64,000 nt of DNA from Struthio camelus (lineage: Eukaryota; Chordata; Aves; Struthioniformes; Struthionidae), in NCBI RefSeq assembly GCF_040807025.1, contig NC_090946.1, positions 3,762,001 to 3,826,000 on the forward strand, read 5' to 3'. Shown here piece after piece: positions 54,101-64,000 of this stretch. The notes beneath the pieces are model-generated. The model was not told the DNA's origin, did not search any database, and worked only from the letters and a program-made list of their open reading frames with translations. A program made the translations under genes and the position numbers. Each line of letters begins with the position of its first letter. Within the stretch, counting starts at the first letter, position 1.

Positions 54101-56731
54101 GTGGCAGCCCTGGAGCCGCCCATCTGTGTTCACCCCGCCATGCTGCAGCCCCAGCATGAAGGGTCTCGGTGCAGTTTCCAGCCGTCTGGGATAACCCCAT
54201 GGGGACACCCTGTGGTCCGGCACTCTGAGCCCAGGGGACTGGCTTCAGCAGGTGCTCTCCGACAGACAGGGACGATGGCTGAGACCTTTTCCTGGGCAAA
54301 GTCCAAGCTCTTCTCCCCTACTGGGGAGCTGTTGCACTGTTGCAGTGGGGGGCTGCACTGGGATCCCCACAGCCCCTCTCCAAGGTGGGAGGACCACAGC
54401 AAACCATCTTGCCTCCTTCCATCCCAGCATGCCCTCCAGATCCTCATCGGTGTGGCTCATCTCAGTTTCAGTGGGGTGGCCTCCATTATCTCTGAGCCAT
54501 CCTTGACCTACTGGGCTTTGACTGTGACTACCGGGTACCGATTCTGGGGCGACCTCACGGTTCATACAGGTGACAGGGCATCTTCTGAACAGTGGGGCAG
54601 GCTGCTGGGTATGAAAGTGGGACCTGCAGTCAGGGAGGGGGCTGAGGATGCCACATCTCTTATACTTTCCCCTTGTGGCTGGGGACATGTTTTACCCTCC
54701 CTGCAGGGAAAGGAAAGCCAGATCCTCCAAACCTGGAGGCTCTCTAGGCAGTTGCCTGCCCCACAGCGATCCCTCATTATTCCCACCTCTGCGCATCCAA
54801 CCCACGTGCCAGGAAGAGCAGATGAGCCACGGGGTCGTGCGAGGTACTGGACACAAGTGCTGCAGTCCCTGCCATGGTCTGGCTTGGGGGATAGGTTTTG
54901 TTCTGTGCCGTTTCCCATTCTGAGGAGACAGTGGTAGCTGTACCAAAGCAAGCCATCATCCGTATGAACAGCCCTGCTTTCTCCTTCTGATGCAGTTTGT
55001 CACTTTGGGATCCCTCTCAGTGGCCACCGAGTATGTTCACAAGCCCATTCTGGTGAGCATATCCCCCTCCAGTGCTTCCCCATCCATCCCTCCATGCAGT
55101 GCAGCTATTCCCAGCACCTAGGGAGGGGTGGGCATGGGAAGAGCTCTGCAAAGCCCACTTTTGAGGGCAGGCAGGACTTGAGCCTCTGGGCTTGGGTTTG
55201 CATGCCGAGAACAAGACGGAGCCGAGGTCAAATGCTGGGGGTGGACACGAAGATCGGGCACGGTCTTGTGCTGTTGGTAAGCCAGGCCTGTGCACCTCTC
55301 TTGCAGGTGAAGGGCAGCCTGGGAACAAATATAATTAGTGCTGTATTTGCAGGAACTGGATTCATCCTCTTAATAGTAGAGCTGGCTGGAAATGGGGTGT
55401 ATGACTTCTCATCATTGCATCTCTCAGTAAGTGACTCTACGAGCCATCTCTATTCAGTGCAGCCAGCCATGAGGGTGGGTTTTCTTTCCCTACTCAGTTT
55501 GCATTCCCCATTCAGAGCCAAAAGCGGCCACCAAGTGAACGCAGCAGAAGTTTTTGCCGTTGCCCAGGCTAATGCACCCACAAAGAGCCAGGCTGTCATC
55601 TCAAGGGCTATCCGCTTGTGTACCCCACGTGAGCTGTGATAGGTGCCAGCCCCAGCTTGACTCATTAACTGGGACTGCCATTAAAAATAAATGGCATTTA
55701 TAACATTAGAAACCCCTCATTACTACAAGTTTTTGCTGGATTTATTTTCTGACAGTTCACTGAGTTGAATTGGCTCAAGAAAGTTTGCTGTGACTGACAT
55801 AAGTGAGGAGGCCAGAGAAAGATGGACTGGTCAAAAATCACTGGGCTTTGCTGGGAAGGAAGGATGCAATGGTTTTCTTCTATATCTTCCTTTAGCTTTG
55901 GGAAAATGGCTGGTGAAAGCCTTTTTTTTTTTTTCAAGTCACCAGTTGGATGTTAGCCCATGATGTGATTTCCATTCACACTTATAGAGGGTTGTAGCAG
56001 CACCCTGACAAAAGAAGAGCTCCCAAGGCTTGGTCTGGGGAGCGAATGGCCACACACAGGGGTGGGCACTGAGGGAGTAGCAGTTCCTACTTGGACTGAG
56101 CGCTGTTACACTGCTCTGGCAGTGCTGCTTGGGGCATCAGTGAGCTGCTGGGGCCAGAGGTGGGTTCCTGACCATATGAATTGGGCTACCACACGCATGT
56201 TGTGATGCTCTGCAGGGCTGTGTCATCTGCAGAAAGCTGGCAATGCACGCATGATAGACTGCAGGCATGATGCTCTTCATCAGTCTCCTGGAGCTCTCCA
56301 TTGCCATCCTGCTGTCCTACCAGGGGTGCCAGGCTACCTGCCACCTGCCCCAACCCATGAGTAACCCTGGCTGGATCCACATGCATGAAAGGTGCTGGGG
56401 ACAGGCATGAGCTCGGGTCGGGACTCGGTGTGAGCTTGGGCTGCATCAGTGGAGGCATCTGCAATGTCCCTGCTGTGCTGGCAGAAGTGCCTGTGGGGTC
56501 CCCAGGACATTGTGCAGCCCCAGGCTATCTCCTAGCTCCATGGCGCTGATCAAGGTGACGAGCAAGGCGAGGATGGGAGAGTGCCAAGGGTTGGGGATCA
56601 GGGTGGGGGCTAACAGTTCTGCTTTGCAGGCCCTGCCTTTTGTGGCCCACACTGTAAGCAGCAACCCTGCAGGTCTGCCCGTAATCCCGTTGGCTCCTTC
56701 AGCCTACTGCAACGACGACTATCCTCCTTAA
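54101..56731 (+). CDS. MS4A-family gene with unresolved ends (gene D)
   Basis: Clear MS4A exons: TM1-TM2 at 54428-54559 (LQILIGVAHLSFSGVASII), TM2 at 54996-55052 (FVTLGSLSVATEYVHKPIL), TM3 at 55307-55426 (TNIISAVFAGTGFILLIVEL), TM4 from 56258 (MMLFISLLELSIAILLSYQ) and a last exon 56630-56731 ending PLAPSAYCNDDYPP. The start is not fixed: the frame of the TM1 exon is open upstream to 54101, and a fair ATG is at 54139. The donor at 54560 (GTTCAT) is poor, and the TM4 exon has no in-phase GT donor close to its expected end (a GTAACC at 56361 would shift phase). It may be a gene with unusual splicing, a gene ending early in an intron, or a young pseudogene. Confidence 0.65.
55686..55691 (+). terminator. 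Intronic poly(A) signal in MS4A gene D
   Basis: AATAAA 47 bp after a stop codon (55637-55639) that ends the frame running through the TM3 exon donor. Together these could form a composite terminal exon without TM4. Confidence 0.5.
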
Positions 56732-56992
56732 TGAGGGCCCAGCATGGCATCATAGGAGCCTGGCCTGGGCAGCAGCAGAGATGTGATCCCAGCTGTGCTG
56801 GTGTGAGTGGGCTCTTCCCTTTCTATGGATGCTGTCCAGAGCTTGCACGGAGCCAGAAAGACCCTGCTTTCATCCCATGGGCTCCATGCCACAGCCTGAC
56901 TCTGTGCATGGAGTCAAATGGTGGAGTTAAACTGGAGGAACGTCCAGCTCTGGCAAGACCCCAGCTCAGTTGCTTCTCTTCATAGTGCCCAC

Positions 56993-56998
56993 AATAAA
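56993..56998 (+). terminator. MS4A gene D distal poly(A) signal
   Basis: AATAAATAAA about 260 bp after the last-exon stop codon at 56729-56731. Confidence 0.65.
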
Positions 56999-56999
56999 T

Positions 57000-57765
57000 A
57001 AACTGGAGGTGGATGGATGCCAGTCTGCCCCATGAATGGGCTCTGTGCTCCGGGAGAGGAACAGCATAGAAAGGAGTCCCTGGACTGTGCCCAGGGTGCA
57101 TTGCTGCCACCAGGCAATCCCTGTTGCCTCCGCCTTTTCCCCATCCTCGCTATCCCAGAGACATGGACAAAACGCTTGGGGTGGAAATGAACGGGAACAG
57201 GCACAGGGGGCTTGGAGGGGAATCCTGCATGTCAGGGACTGCTGTCCACATCAAGCCTTGCCCTGCTGGCCTCCCACCCCACAGCCTTGGTCCTCCGGCT
57301 GGAGCTGAGCAGTGCTCTGACCAAAAAAAACTGGATAAGAGAGTGGAGAGTGATATACAGACAGAAAAGAGACCTCAAGGTGGGAAGGAGATGAGTGGGA
57401 GGAAAGGGCTGGTGGGCTCCCACATCTCCCTTTCTGCATGGCGCTGAGGCTTTGGCACAAGCCAGGGGAACAGTGATGTCTTCTGGCTTGCTGTTCAATG
57501 CACTATAGCTGGGTCAGCCATGGGATCAGGAAGTTGAAGGCCCAGGGACACCCTCGTAGATCCAGGGGTGTGGGAAGTGGTAGTAGAAATGAGAAACACG
57601 ACATGGATGTCTCCTGTCTCATTTTCCCTGCAGCCTCCCACCTCCCTGCTCTTTTATCAGTTTAAGGATGGCCAAATGGGCTTGTCTCTCATTGCTTGTG
57701 TCCAGCAGGCAGAGCTAATTTCCCAAGCGTGCCTTTTAGCCCATCATTTTCCAGTCTCCCACCTC
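57000..57765. other. Intergenic DNA after MS4A gene D
   Basis: No supported gene. Open frames here have no recognisable family match. Confidence 0.5.
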
Positions 57766-58050
57766 TTGCTGGTCCCCGATCTGTGTCAGGGGCCCTGTCC
57801 ATCTCTCCATTGGTGAGATATTTCCTTCTCACTCAGCTCTGGCTACTGTGCGAGTGTTACAAGCGAGGTGTTGGAGGTCTCCTGACAGTGACGCTGCTTC
57901 TGCTGTCTTCTCCCTGCCTTTGCCTCATCAGGATAGGGCAGAGACCTTGCAGAAAACCACTAAAGCTGAAGGCCAAAGGGGAAGAACGAGGAGGCAGAGA
58001 GGAAAATAAGGAGGTATCAAAAAAACCCATGTCTGGCAAGAAGACAAGAA
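57766..58050 (+). pseudogene. Possible MS4A-like remnant with TM and basic tail
   Basis: A segment ending at a GTGAGA donor (57812) reads SVSGALSISPL, like the MS4A TM2 exon. Only 25 bp later an acceptor (CTCACTCAG, ends 57836) opens a frame with a hydrophobic stretch, GVGGLLTVTLLLLSSPCLCL, followed by a Lys/Arg/Glu-rich tail (KPLKLKAKGEERGGREENKE), and a strong donor GTAAGC at 58051. A hydrophobic helix plus a charged tail recalls the end of CD20-type MS4A proteins, but the 25-bp gap is too short for an intron. It is either a broken fifth copy or an unrelated exon. Confidence 0.35.
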
Positions 58051-59382
58051 GTAAGCAATTAGCTTGGCATCTTCATTCCCAGCCATCTTCATTCTTTTCC
58101 CATCTTCATCCCCCTCCCTAATCCCCCAGCTAAAAGCATCTTTGCCATGCAGAACCTGTGTGATATTTCACTGAAGCCTTGGAGACTCAGGACAGGTTTT
58201 CTACAGCATCAGAAGTTTTACTGGGAGCAACTGATCAAAGGCTTGCATATAGCAGGAAGATGATGATGGACACATTTGGGATAGGCTTTAGGAATGATGC
58301 CAATGCAACCCAGTATCAAATAACAAAAAAACCCCACCTGATGTGTTTCTGAACACCAGCTGAATCCTGCTCCTGGCATCACAGAGCTTTCTGGCCACTC
58401 TAGATGGGGCAGGTAGAAGGTGGAGGACACGTTACCCTTTGGGTGGGTTTCAGGGTTTTACAGTAATTTTAAAAGCCTTTAGAATGGTTCAGTGGGGACT
58501 TCTGGAGAGGTGGCACAGACGCCTGCCTGATACTGGCTTTGTGTGCACCAGCTGTTACGGCCTCTTGTTCAAGGGGTTTTCCGTGGTACATTCCCTGCTC
58601 CAAAAAGTTGTCTTTGGTCATGGTTGCATTCCCGCCTTGCAATGCATTTTCCTCTCCGCTGCACCTCTTTGGGGCAGTCAAAGTGCTTGAAGGTGCCAAA
58701 GAGCAGAAACATCCCAGGCAGTTCTCACCAGTGTTTGAGCAGCCATGTTCAGTCACCACAGCCAGTCCTGTGCTGGTTCTGACAGCAAAAGAGGGCAAGG
58801 ACTGAACCAGCATGCAGCAACGCTTCCCCCAACTCTCTCTGCACCTCTGGCAATTTGTGGCTCAGGGATTTCCCAAGCCAGGGGAGACACCTTGGTGTTT
58901 AACACCCTCAGTGGAGGTCCCCTCCGTGGCTTTGTCCAGGTATGGTTCGGACACAAAGAGGGGACAACATGGACCAGGAGCCTGGGATTACAGACCAGCA
59001 TATTTGTCTGCAGAGAAGAGAGAAGGGTTTGGCATCATGACCACCCAGAAATCGTTATGCCTTCCCAGGGAAAAGGGCAGAGATAAAAGCCATCTCTTTT
59101 CCTAACTGACACTTGCCCCAGAAAATGTGGATTTCTCATTATGGAACCAATATCATAACAGTCTTGCTAGAAACAGAAACATTTGGAAGAAAAGCAAGAT
59201 GTTGACTTTTGGTATTTTTATGGGGAATATAAAGTTTTTCACAGGAAGCAGAAACTTTCTGTGAAAAGCATTTATCCATCAGAATCTATTTTCTTTGGAA
59301 AAAAAAAGCAGGGCTTATTGGTTGGAAAAAGATTTTCAGTTCCACTAGGCTCATAAACTTATTCAGTGCTGGCTGACTCAGT
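58051..59382. other. Intergenic DNA, no gene recognised
   Basis: AT content rises compared with the left half of the window. No exon, RNA gene or repeat was identified. Confidence 0.5.
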
Positions 59383-59830
59383 GTCATTGAACCACAGGAT
59401 AACTCTAGTTGGAAGGGACCTCAGGAGGTCTCTAGTCCAGCTCCTGCTCAGAGCGGGGTTAATCCTGGGGTCAGACCAGGTTGTTCAGGGCTTTTGCTAG
59501 TTGGGTCTTGAACACCTCCAGGGATAGAGACTGCACAGCCTTGCTGGGCCTTGCTCCACTGCTTTGACTGTCCTCATGGGGAAAAAGTTTCTCCTTGTAT
59601 CCAGCCTGAGCCTCTCCCGTTTCAGCATATGCCCGTTGGCTCTCATTCTCCTGCCATGCAGCGCCAGGAAGGGCCTCCCTCTGTCTTCTCCATCACCTCC
59701 TGGTAGGCTCTGCGGGGGCTGCCATTAGGTCTCCCTGAAGCCCTCTCCCTCCAGGCTGAATAACCTCTACCCTCTGAGCCCCACCATCCAACCAGGTTTT
59801 TACCCATCCAGCAGTCCACCCATCCAGATC
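59383..59830 (-). mobile_element. CR1 LINE fragment, antisense
   Basis: Begins with the reverse complement of the CR1 3' end (CTCTAGTTGGAAGGGACCTC, TCTCTAGTCCAGCTCCTGCTC) and continues through the CR1 3' region to about 59830 (TCCCTCCAGGCTGAATAACC). The element is on the minus strand and 5'-truncated. Confidence 0.9.
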
Positions 59831-61594
59831 GTGACATCCTAACTTGGATGCAAGAGCACTGTATTAAATTCATTGAACTTGTGAGTTCATAACCTACAGA
59901 TAATGTATGTTTATACTTACACCCCCACACTGAAAGCTATGCTCACACATACAGTTTTTGCCAATATCGAACATCTCAGCTAACACCCGCCCTCAGTCTG
60001 TGCTGGATATACACATTTGCTCTGTATGCATGTGTTTAATTTGCTGAGTTTCCTCCTGGTGATGTAAAATAAAGAATAAGCATCAAGGGAAGATTTGCAT
60101 CTGCCAGGAGAGCAAAATTCTACTTTAAAAAATCTTAGCAACTCACTGTATATATCAGCAAAGTCAGAAATGCCTGCAAGTAAAGGACAGGAAGGCTACA
60201 TCGTCCAGGACTTGCCACTTCCCAGTATCTGCTCAGCCAGATGCTAAAAAACCTTCACCTCCTCTGGCATCTGTTTCCAAAGTAAATTGTAACATCCTAC
60301 CTTGGGCTCCTGCCATCCCCAGCTGGACCCCGGCTTTATTTAAAAAAGGAAGAGCACTTTCTCCACAGATACCTCATTCAGAAATGGGTTTTGCTCAGAC
60401 ACTTAACAAAACCCTGCTGCAGGGATAAGACCAGTCAAGGATGTTTCTGGCTGAAAGGCTGAACATTCAGGAATGCTTTAGGAACCCGAAAACATGGATT
60501 TGTGAGGAAATCCACTGTAGCGAGGTGGTTTCAGCTGGAAGCACAACTTATATTACTTATTATCACTCATGTGGGCAGGCACCATGCCTGTACAAAGGCT
60601 ACATGTCAGCTCCCATCATTTTCATGGGCTTACCCCATGTGTAGCTACAGAGAATGAAACAAGATCAGAGCTCGAATGAGAAAATAGTTAGCGTCAGGAT
60701 GTCAAAAAAAAGGTCTCCCTCCGGAGAGAGATGTTGTCAAGTTACCAGCAAAAATTAAACATTAAGAGCCATCAGGAGTGTGATTAACAGTTGAAACTCA
60801 TCCATCTCCGTGTTTTTGCTGGAAAACTGTGTCTCCAGTTGCAGCCTTGTACAAGTCCAAACACTCCGTTCTCTCACAAGAGGCTGCGCGATAGAGGAAT
60901 GCCACCCAGTGGCTCTTCCAGAGCTCACACGCGGAGCAATGCTATGCACTGCTAGAGCATTTTGCTTTCAGCAGGCTTTAGTTGCCTGCAGTTTTCTGCC
61001 TGGCAGCTGCCACTGAACGGTGGATTTGGGTGGGCTGTGGAGTTGGGTGAGCCCGCTGCAGTCTCAACCCTGCTCTCTGGCCACATGCAGGACAGTGCGG
61101 TTTGCCTGGAGACATGAAGGCAGCAGGAGCCCAGCCAGGAGCCAGGGTGGTGGGGAACCGGTTGCTCACTGCTCCTTGCTGACTGGGTTTGCCCTGACAG
61201 GTCTTCCCAGCTCTTTTTAAAGGAATGATTTAGATTGGTTTGGTGAGAACCTCTTCATTTGTCATCCCTCCAGCTACTGGCCCCATTTCCCAGTGTGTGG
61301 GAACACGCAGGAGGGCATAGGAACTGGGCTTGCTCTCATGATGGGAGACCGAAGGTGCTCCATCTCACTAGCCGACAGATGAGGATCTCAGGAAATGGTC
61401 TGACTACAAGGACAAAAAAATGGGACACTGATGAGGTCTCAAATCGAAGCTCAGTGGCTAAGGCCAGGCAAGTTCATGTGAGACCTGCAGTACGTGGCAG
61501 TGAGGAGACCAACTCCTGTCCAACCTTGGGGTACACAAGCTCATCCATGCTGCAACATGGGAGCCACCGTGGCCTCATCCTTGGCTCCTAAGCC
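59831..61594. other. Intergenic, AT-richer, no gene recognised
   Basis: No coding exon with splice support. DNA near 61450-61594 may belong to the diverged upstream part of the olfactory-receptor pseudogene. Confidence 0.45.
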
Positions 61595-61858
61595 GCCACT
61601 GTCGTGGCCAGCTTGTGCATCCTCTCATCCACTGGTCAGTGCAAGGCTGTCTCTACCTGCGCTGCTTACTTGGTGTCCTTTTCTGTGGCTCTATTCTGCT
61701 CAGGGGCTTGTGGCCCAGTGCCCAGGGGGACAAGGTGGCCACCCTGGTCCACACAGCGGTCCACCCACTGGTCAGTTCCCATGGTTTACAGTCAGCACAA
61801 CAGGGCTGTGAAGAAAGCCTTCAGGAAAGTCCTCAGAAGAAACATAAGAGCCAGCTGA
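61595..61858 (+). pseudogene. Olfactory receptor pseudogene, TM5-to-C-terminus remnant
   Basis: Reads SSTGQCKAVSTCAAYLVSF, matching the conserved olfactory-receptor TM6 entry (SAEGRxKAFSTCxxHL), then about 130 bp later PMVYSQHNRAVKKAFRKVLR, matching the TM7 end NPMIYSLRNxEVKxALxKxL, and a stop at 61856. The segment between them (HTAVHPLV) is in another frame, so at least one frameshift separates the two motifs. TM1-TM4 are not recognisable. Olfactory-receptor genes also neighbour OSBP and the MS4A cluster in mammals. Confidence 0.7.
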
Positions 61859-64000
61859 TCTGCATGCATATATGAAAGAACAGCTTCACACCCTGGTCTC
61901 TGCAAACAAAATGAACAAGGCAGGAAACAGAAGTGTTGCTGATCCCTCCATTTACCAGTGGAAAAACAAAGATATGGCAACTATATATGATCTATATATG
62001 TATCTAATTTTGGTATCGTTATTATTTTGCATTCCTGGGTTGGGCAGCCTTGGACTGCTGCTTATTCCTTGCTTGAGTTTATACCTCATCAGCTGGATTC
62101 AGCTCACCTATGTTGTGCTCTAAAAGTGGTGTCTAGTCTAAACCAGCTGTCTCAGCTCCCTCTAGGGTCAAAAGAAAGAAAAAGGCACTTCTGACAGTTG
62201 CTTCAGCTGCTCCTAAAATCATTAGGAGGAACTGCCCTGTGAAGGGTCCTGTCTCGTGGTGGGTTTGCGATGACAAGTGTAGATAGAGATGGTGATATTT
62301 AAGGGAGATGTGCTGAGACCCTTAACACTGCTGATGCTCGTGTTCATGCTCATGTTCAACACTCATGATGCTCATGTGATGTGAAGCCAGCCTTAAGCTC
62401 CCTGAGACAAGCTAGCAACTCCACTCAGAGATATCAGAGCATTGTGTTTAAATATTCCTGCCTTACCATGGAAATAGCTCTTGTGGATGTGGTCAGAAAC
62501 TGCCAGCCTCTAAAGAAGAAAAAATCCAAGCAGGGTCCCAGAGCCATGTCTGCCAACACCCTGCTCCCTCCCATCTGTTCCTCAAACCAACTTCCACCTC
62601 AGGTCTCCCAGGTAGAGATCAAGTCAAACCTCATCCCATTGCTTCTCCAGCATAGCAGCCACCTTGGGCACGGGAAGCTTTGTTGCTCTGCGCAGTCCTA
62701 AAGCCGAAGCCCTCTACAGTGCCTTGGTGCTGGGGAGCTGACCCAGTGGAGGTGCTGTGGCTGGGTTTTACCTTCTAAGCACAAGAGGAGCCGAGGACAG
62801 GATGGGACTGGGGCCAGCATCCAGCAGGCTTTGTACAGACAGACACCCCAGCAGCACCACTGGGCCCATCTGCTGCTCACGTCTATCCTGGGCCTGTCAA
62901 ACAAGCAGTGATTTGCCAGCGCTTGTCAAAGAAACCTGGGAGGTCCTCGCAGGCCAGCACGAAGGATCCCAGCCGTCCTAGCGAGCAGATGGGGATGATG
63001 GCCCCAAAGGAAATAGCTGTTTTCTGGCAGACCTGGAAGACAGTGGTCTGAGGAGGGAGGAAGAGGGCCTCAAAGTTTGTGTCTCGTGAGCTTTTCACCA
63101 TGTGTGGTGGCTCCGTTCCCAGGCTGAACTCTAATTTCCTATTGGAAAGAATCGCATCTCTTTTCGCTTTGGGAGGACGAGTGGTCAGAGACCCCTGCAC
63201 CAGCAGGCTCCCGCTGGGTCCCACGCTGGGAACTGTCTGGCAGTGTCTGCATCACCACTGCTCGGCCGCCCACACCTCAGGCTCATTTGTGGGGCGGTTA
63301 GCTGTCATCAGCAGAGATGGATCCACAGTATTGAGCATTGGACTTTGTCAGGAAGGAGAAACCTGACTAAAATTAAAAGGCAACAAAGGAGCTTTGTTAG
63401 GAACTTTATAGACTGACAATGCTTATAAGCTTTGTGCTAAACCTCATTTCACTACTCTCTTTCCTGTAAGAGAAACTCTGCCAGGACTGGGAGGCTCTTA
63501 ATTGTTGTAAGAAGCTGCTCAGGGCTCTGCAAGCCAGATGCTTGGGATGGGCAACTGCCAGTGTTACATATTTCTGCAATCCCAGAGTGGGCAAATGAGT
63601 CTCCAAGTGCCTTGTTAGGACTCTGCCAGGGCTGGCGCTTGGTTAATTGCAAAGCTAACTGTTGAGCACCCTTCTCTGAGCACTTAGTGACTCCCTCGTT
63701 TCCGGCAGTCCACTCTGCCCTATACCACCTCAAAGATGCTCTCAGCACATCTCTGACTCCTCCCTGTGCTGCTATTGCACGTGGCTCTGTCAACCCCAAA
63801 GACACCTGGGAGCACCACAAAGCTTCCTCTCCCATTTGTTTTTGAGCCAAGGTCCCCATCCTGAGCCGGCTTGGAAAGGGAGGTGCAAGGCTCTGAAGGG
63901 ACCTGGGCTGAGATACACAGTGCTTGGAGATACAGAGGTTTACACCTCCCCTTTCCAGGTGATACATGAATGCCTCACTGTTCAAACACGACTGCCCAGC
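61859..64000. other. Right-end region, no gene recognised
   Basis: Only a weak candidate exon was noted on the minus strand (about 63041-62928, after a polypyrimidine acceptor CTTCCTCCCTCCTCAG). It encodes VCQKTAISFGAIIPICSLGR, which I cannot assign to a family. Confidence 0.4.

Noticed and set aside
58439-58813. Overlapping open frames on both strands near 58500-58800
   Set aside because: Open on several frames at once, with no motif, splice support or repeat-family match.
1-64000. CRISPR arrays, bacterial operons, tRNA or rRNA genes, LTR or retroviral elements
   Set aside because: None seen. The window is a vertebrate nuclear locus, and the only mobile elements recognised are CR1 LINE fragments.

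Overview
This is vertebrate nuclear DNA, most likely from a bird. The genes are compact and very GC-rich, with CpG-island promoters, and three LINE fragments look like CR1, the dominant LINE of birds and crocodilians. Gene order from OSBP through PATL1, STX3, MRPL16 and an intrinsic-factor gene to an MS4A cluster matches the order known from human chromosome 11q12. Identifications rest on reading translated exons and recalled family sequences; no database search was run.

Region by region. 1-7727: OSBP on the minus strand, with its last exons cut off by the left edge (11 coding exons seen). 8285-22375: PATL1 on the minus strand, 19 coding exons, complete. 22376-23236: a divergent CpG-island promoter shared by PATL1 and STX3. 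23237-30651: STX3 on the plus strand, with two alternative SNARE-half exons and two alternative membrane-anchor exons. 30817-32640: MRPL16 on the minus strand, 4 coding exons. 32926-35006: a cobalamin-binding intrinsic factor/transcobalamin gene (CBLIF-like) on the minus strand, followed upstream by one relic exon of a second family member. 35609-38296: a ZP3-like zona pellucida gene on the plus strand, at the place where mammals carry the oocyte-secreted OOSP genes. 40171-58050: a plus-strand MS4A tetraspan cluster with two complete genes, one decayed copy, one gene of uncertain splicing and one doubtful remnant. 59383-64000: gene-poor, with a CR1 fragment and the 3' end of an olfactory-receptor pseudogene.

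The genes do not form one pathway. OSBP exchanges lipids between ER and Golgi, PATL1 acts in mRNA decay, STX3 is a fusion SNARE, MRPL16 is mitoribosomal, CBLIF carries vitamin B12, the ZP protein belongs to the egg coat, and MS4A proteins are tetraspan membrane proteins. Exon phases sum to open frames in OSBP (607 codons seen), PATL1 (766 aa), STX3 (286 aa for either splice form), MRPL16 (246 aa), the ZP3-like gene (455 aa) and MS4A genes A (230 aa) and B (205 aa), which supports the splice sites chosen.

The points most worth a second look are: the ZP3-like gene in the OOSP position with a shortened ZP-N half; the STX3 alternative exons, one of which lacks exactly seven residues; an inverted 140-bp copy of an MS4A first exon whose differences fall mostly at CpG sites; the relic transcobalamin exon inside a divergent promoter; and GC-rich minisatellites in the first introns of three neighbouring genes.
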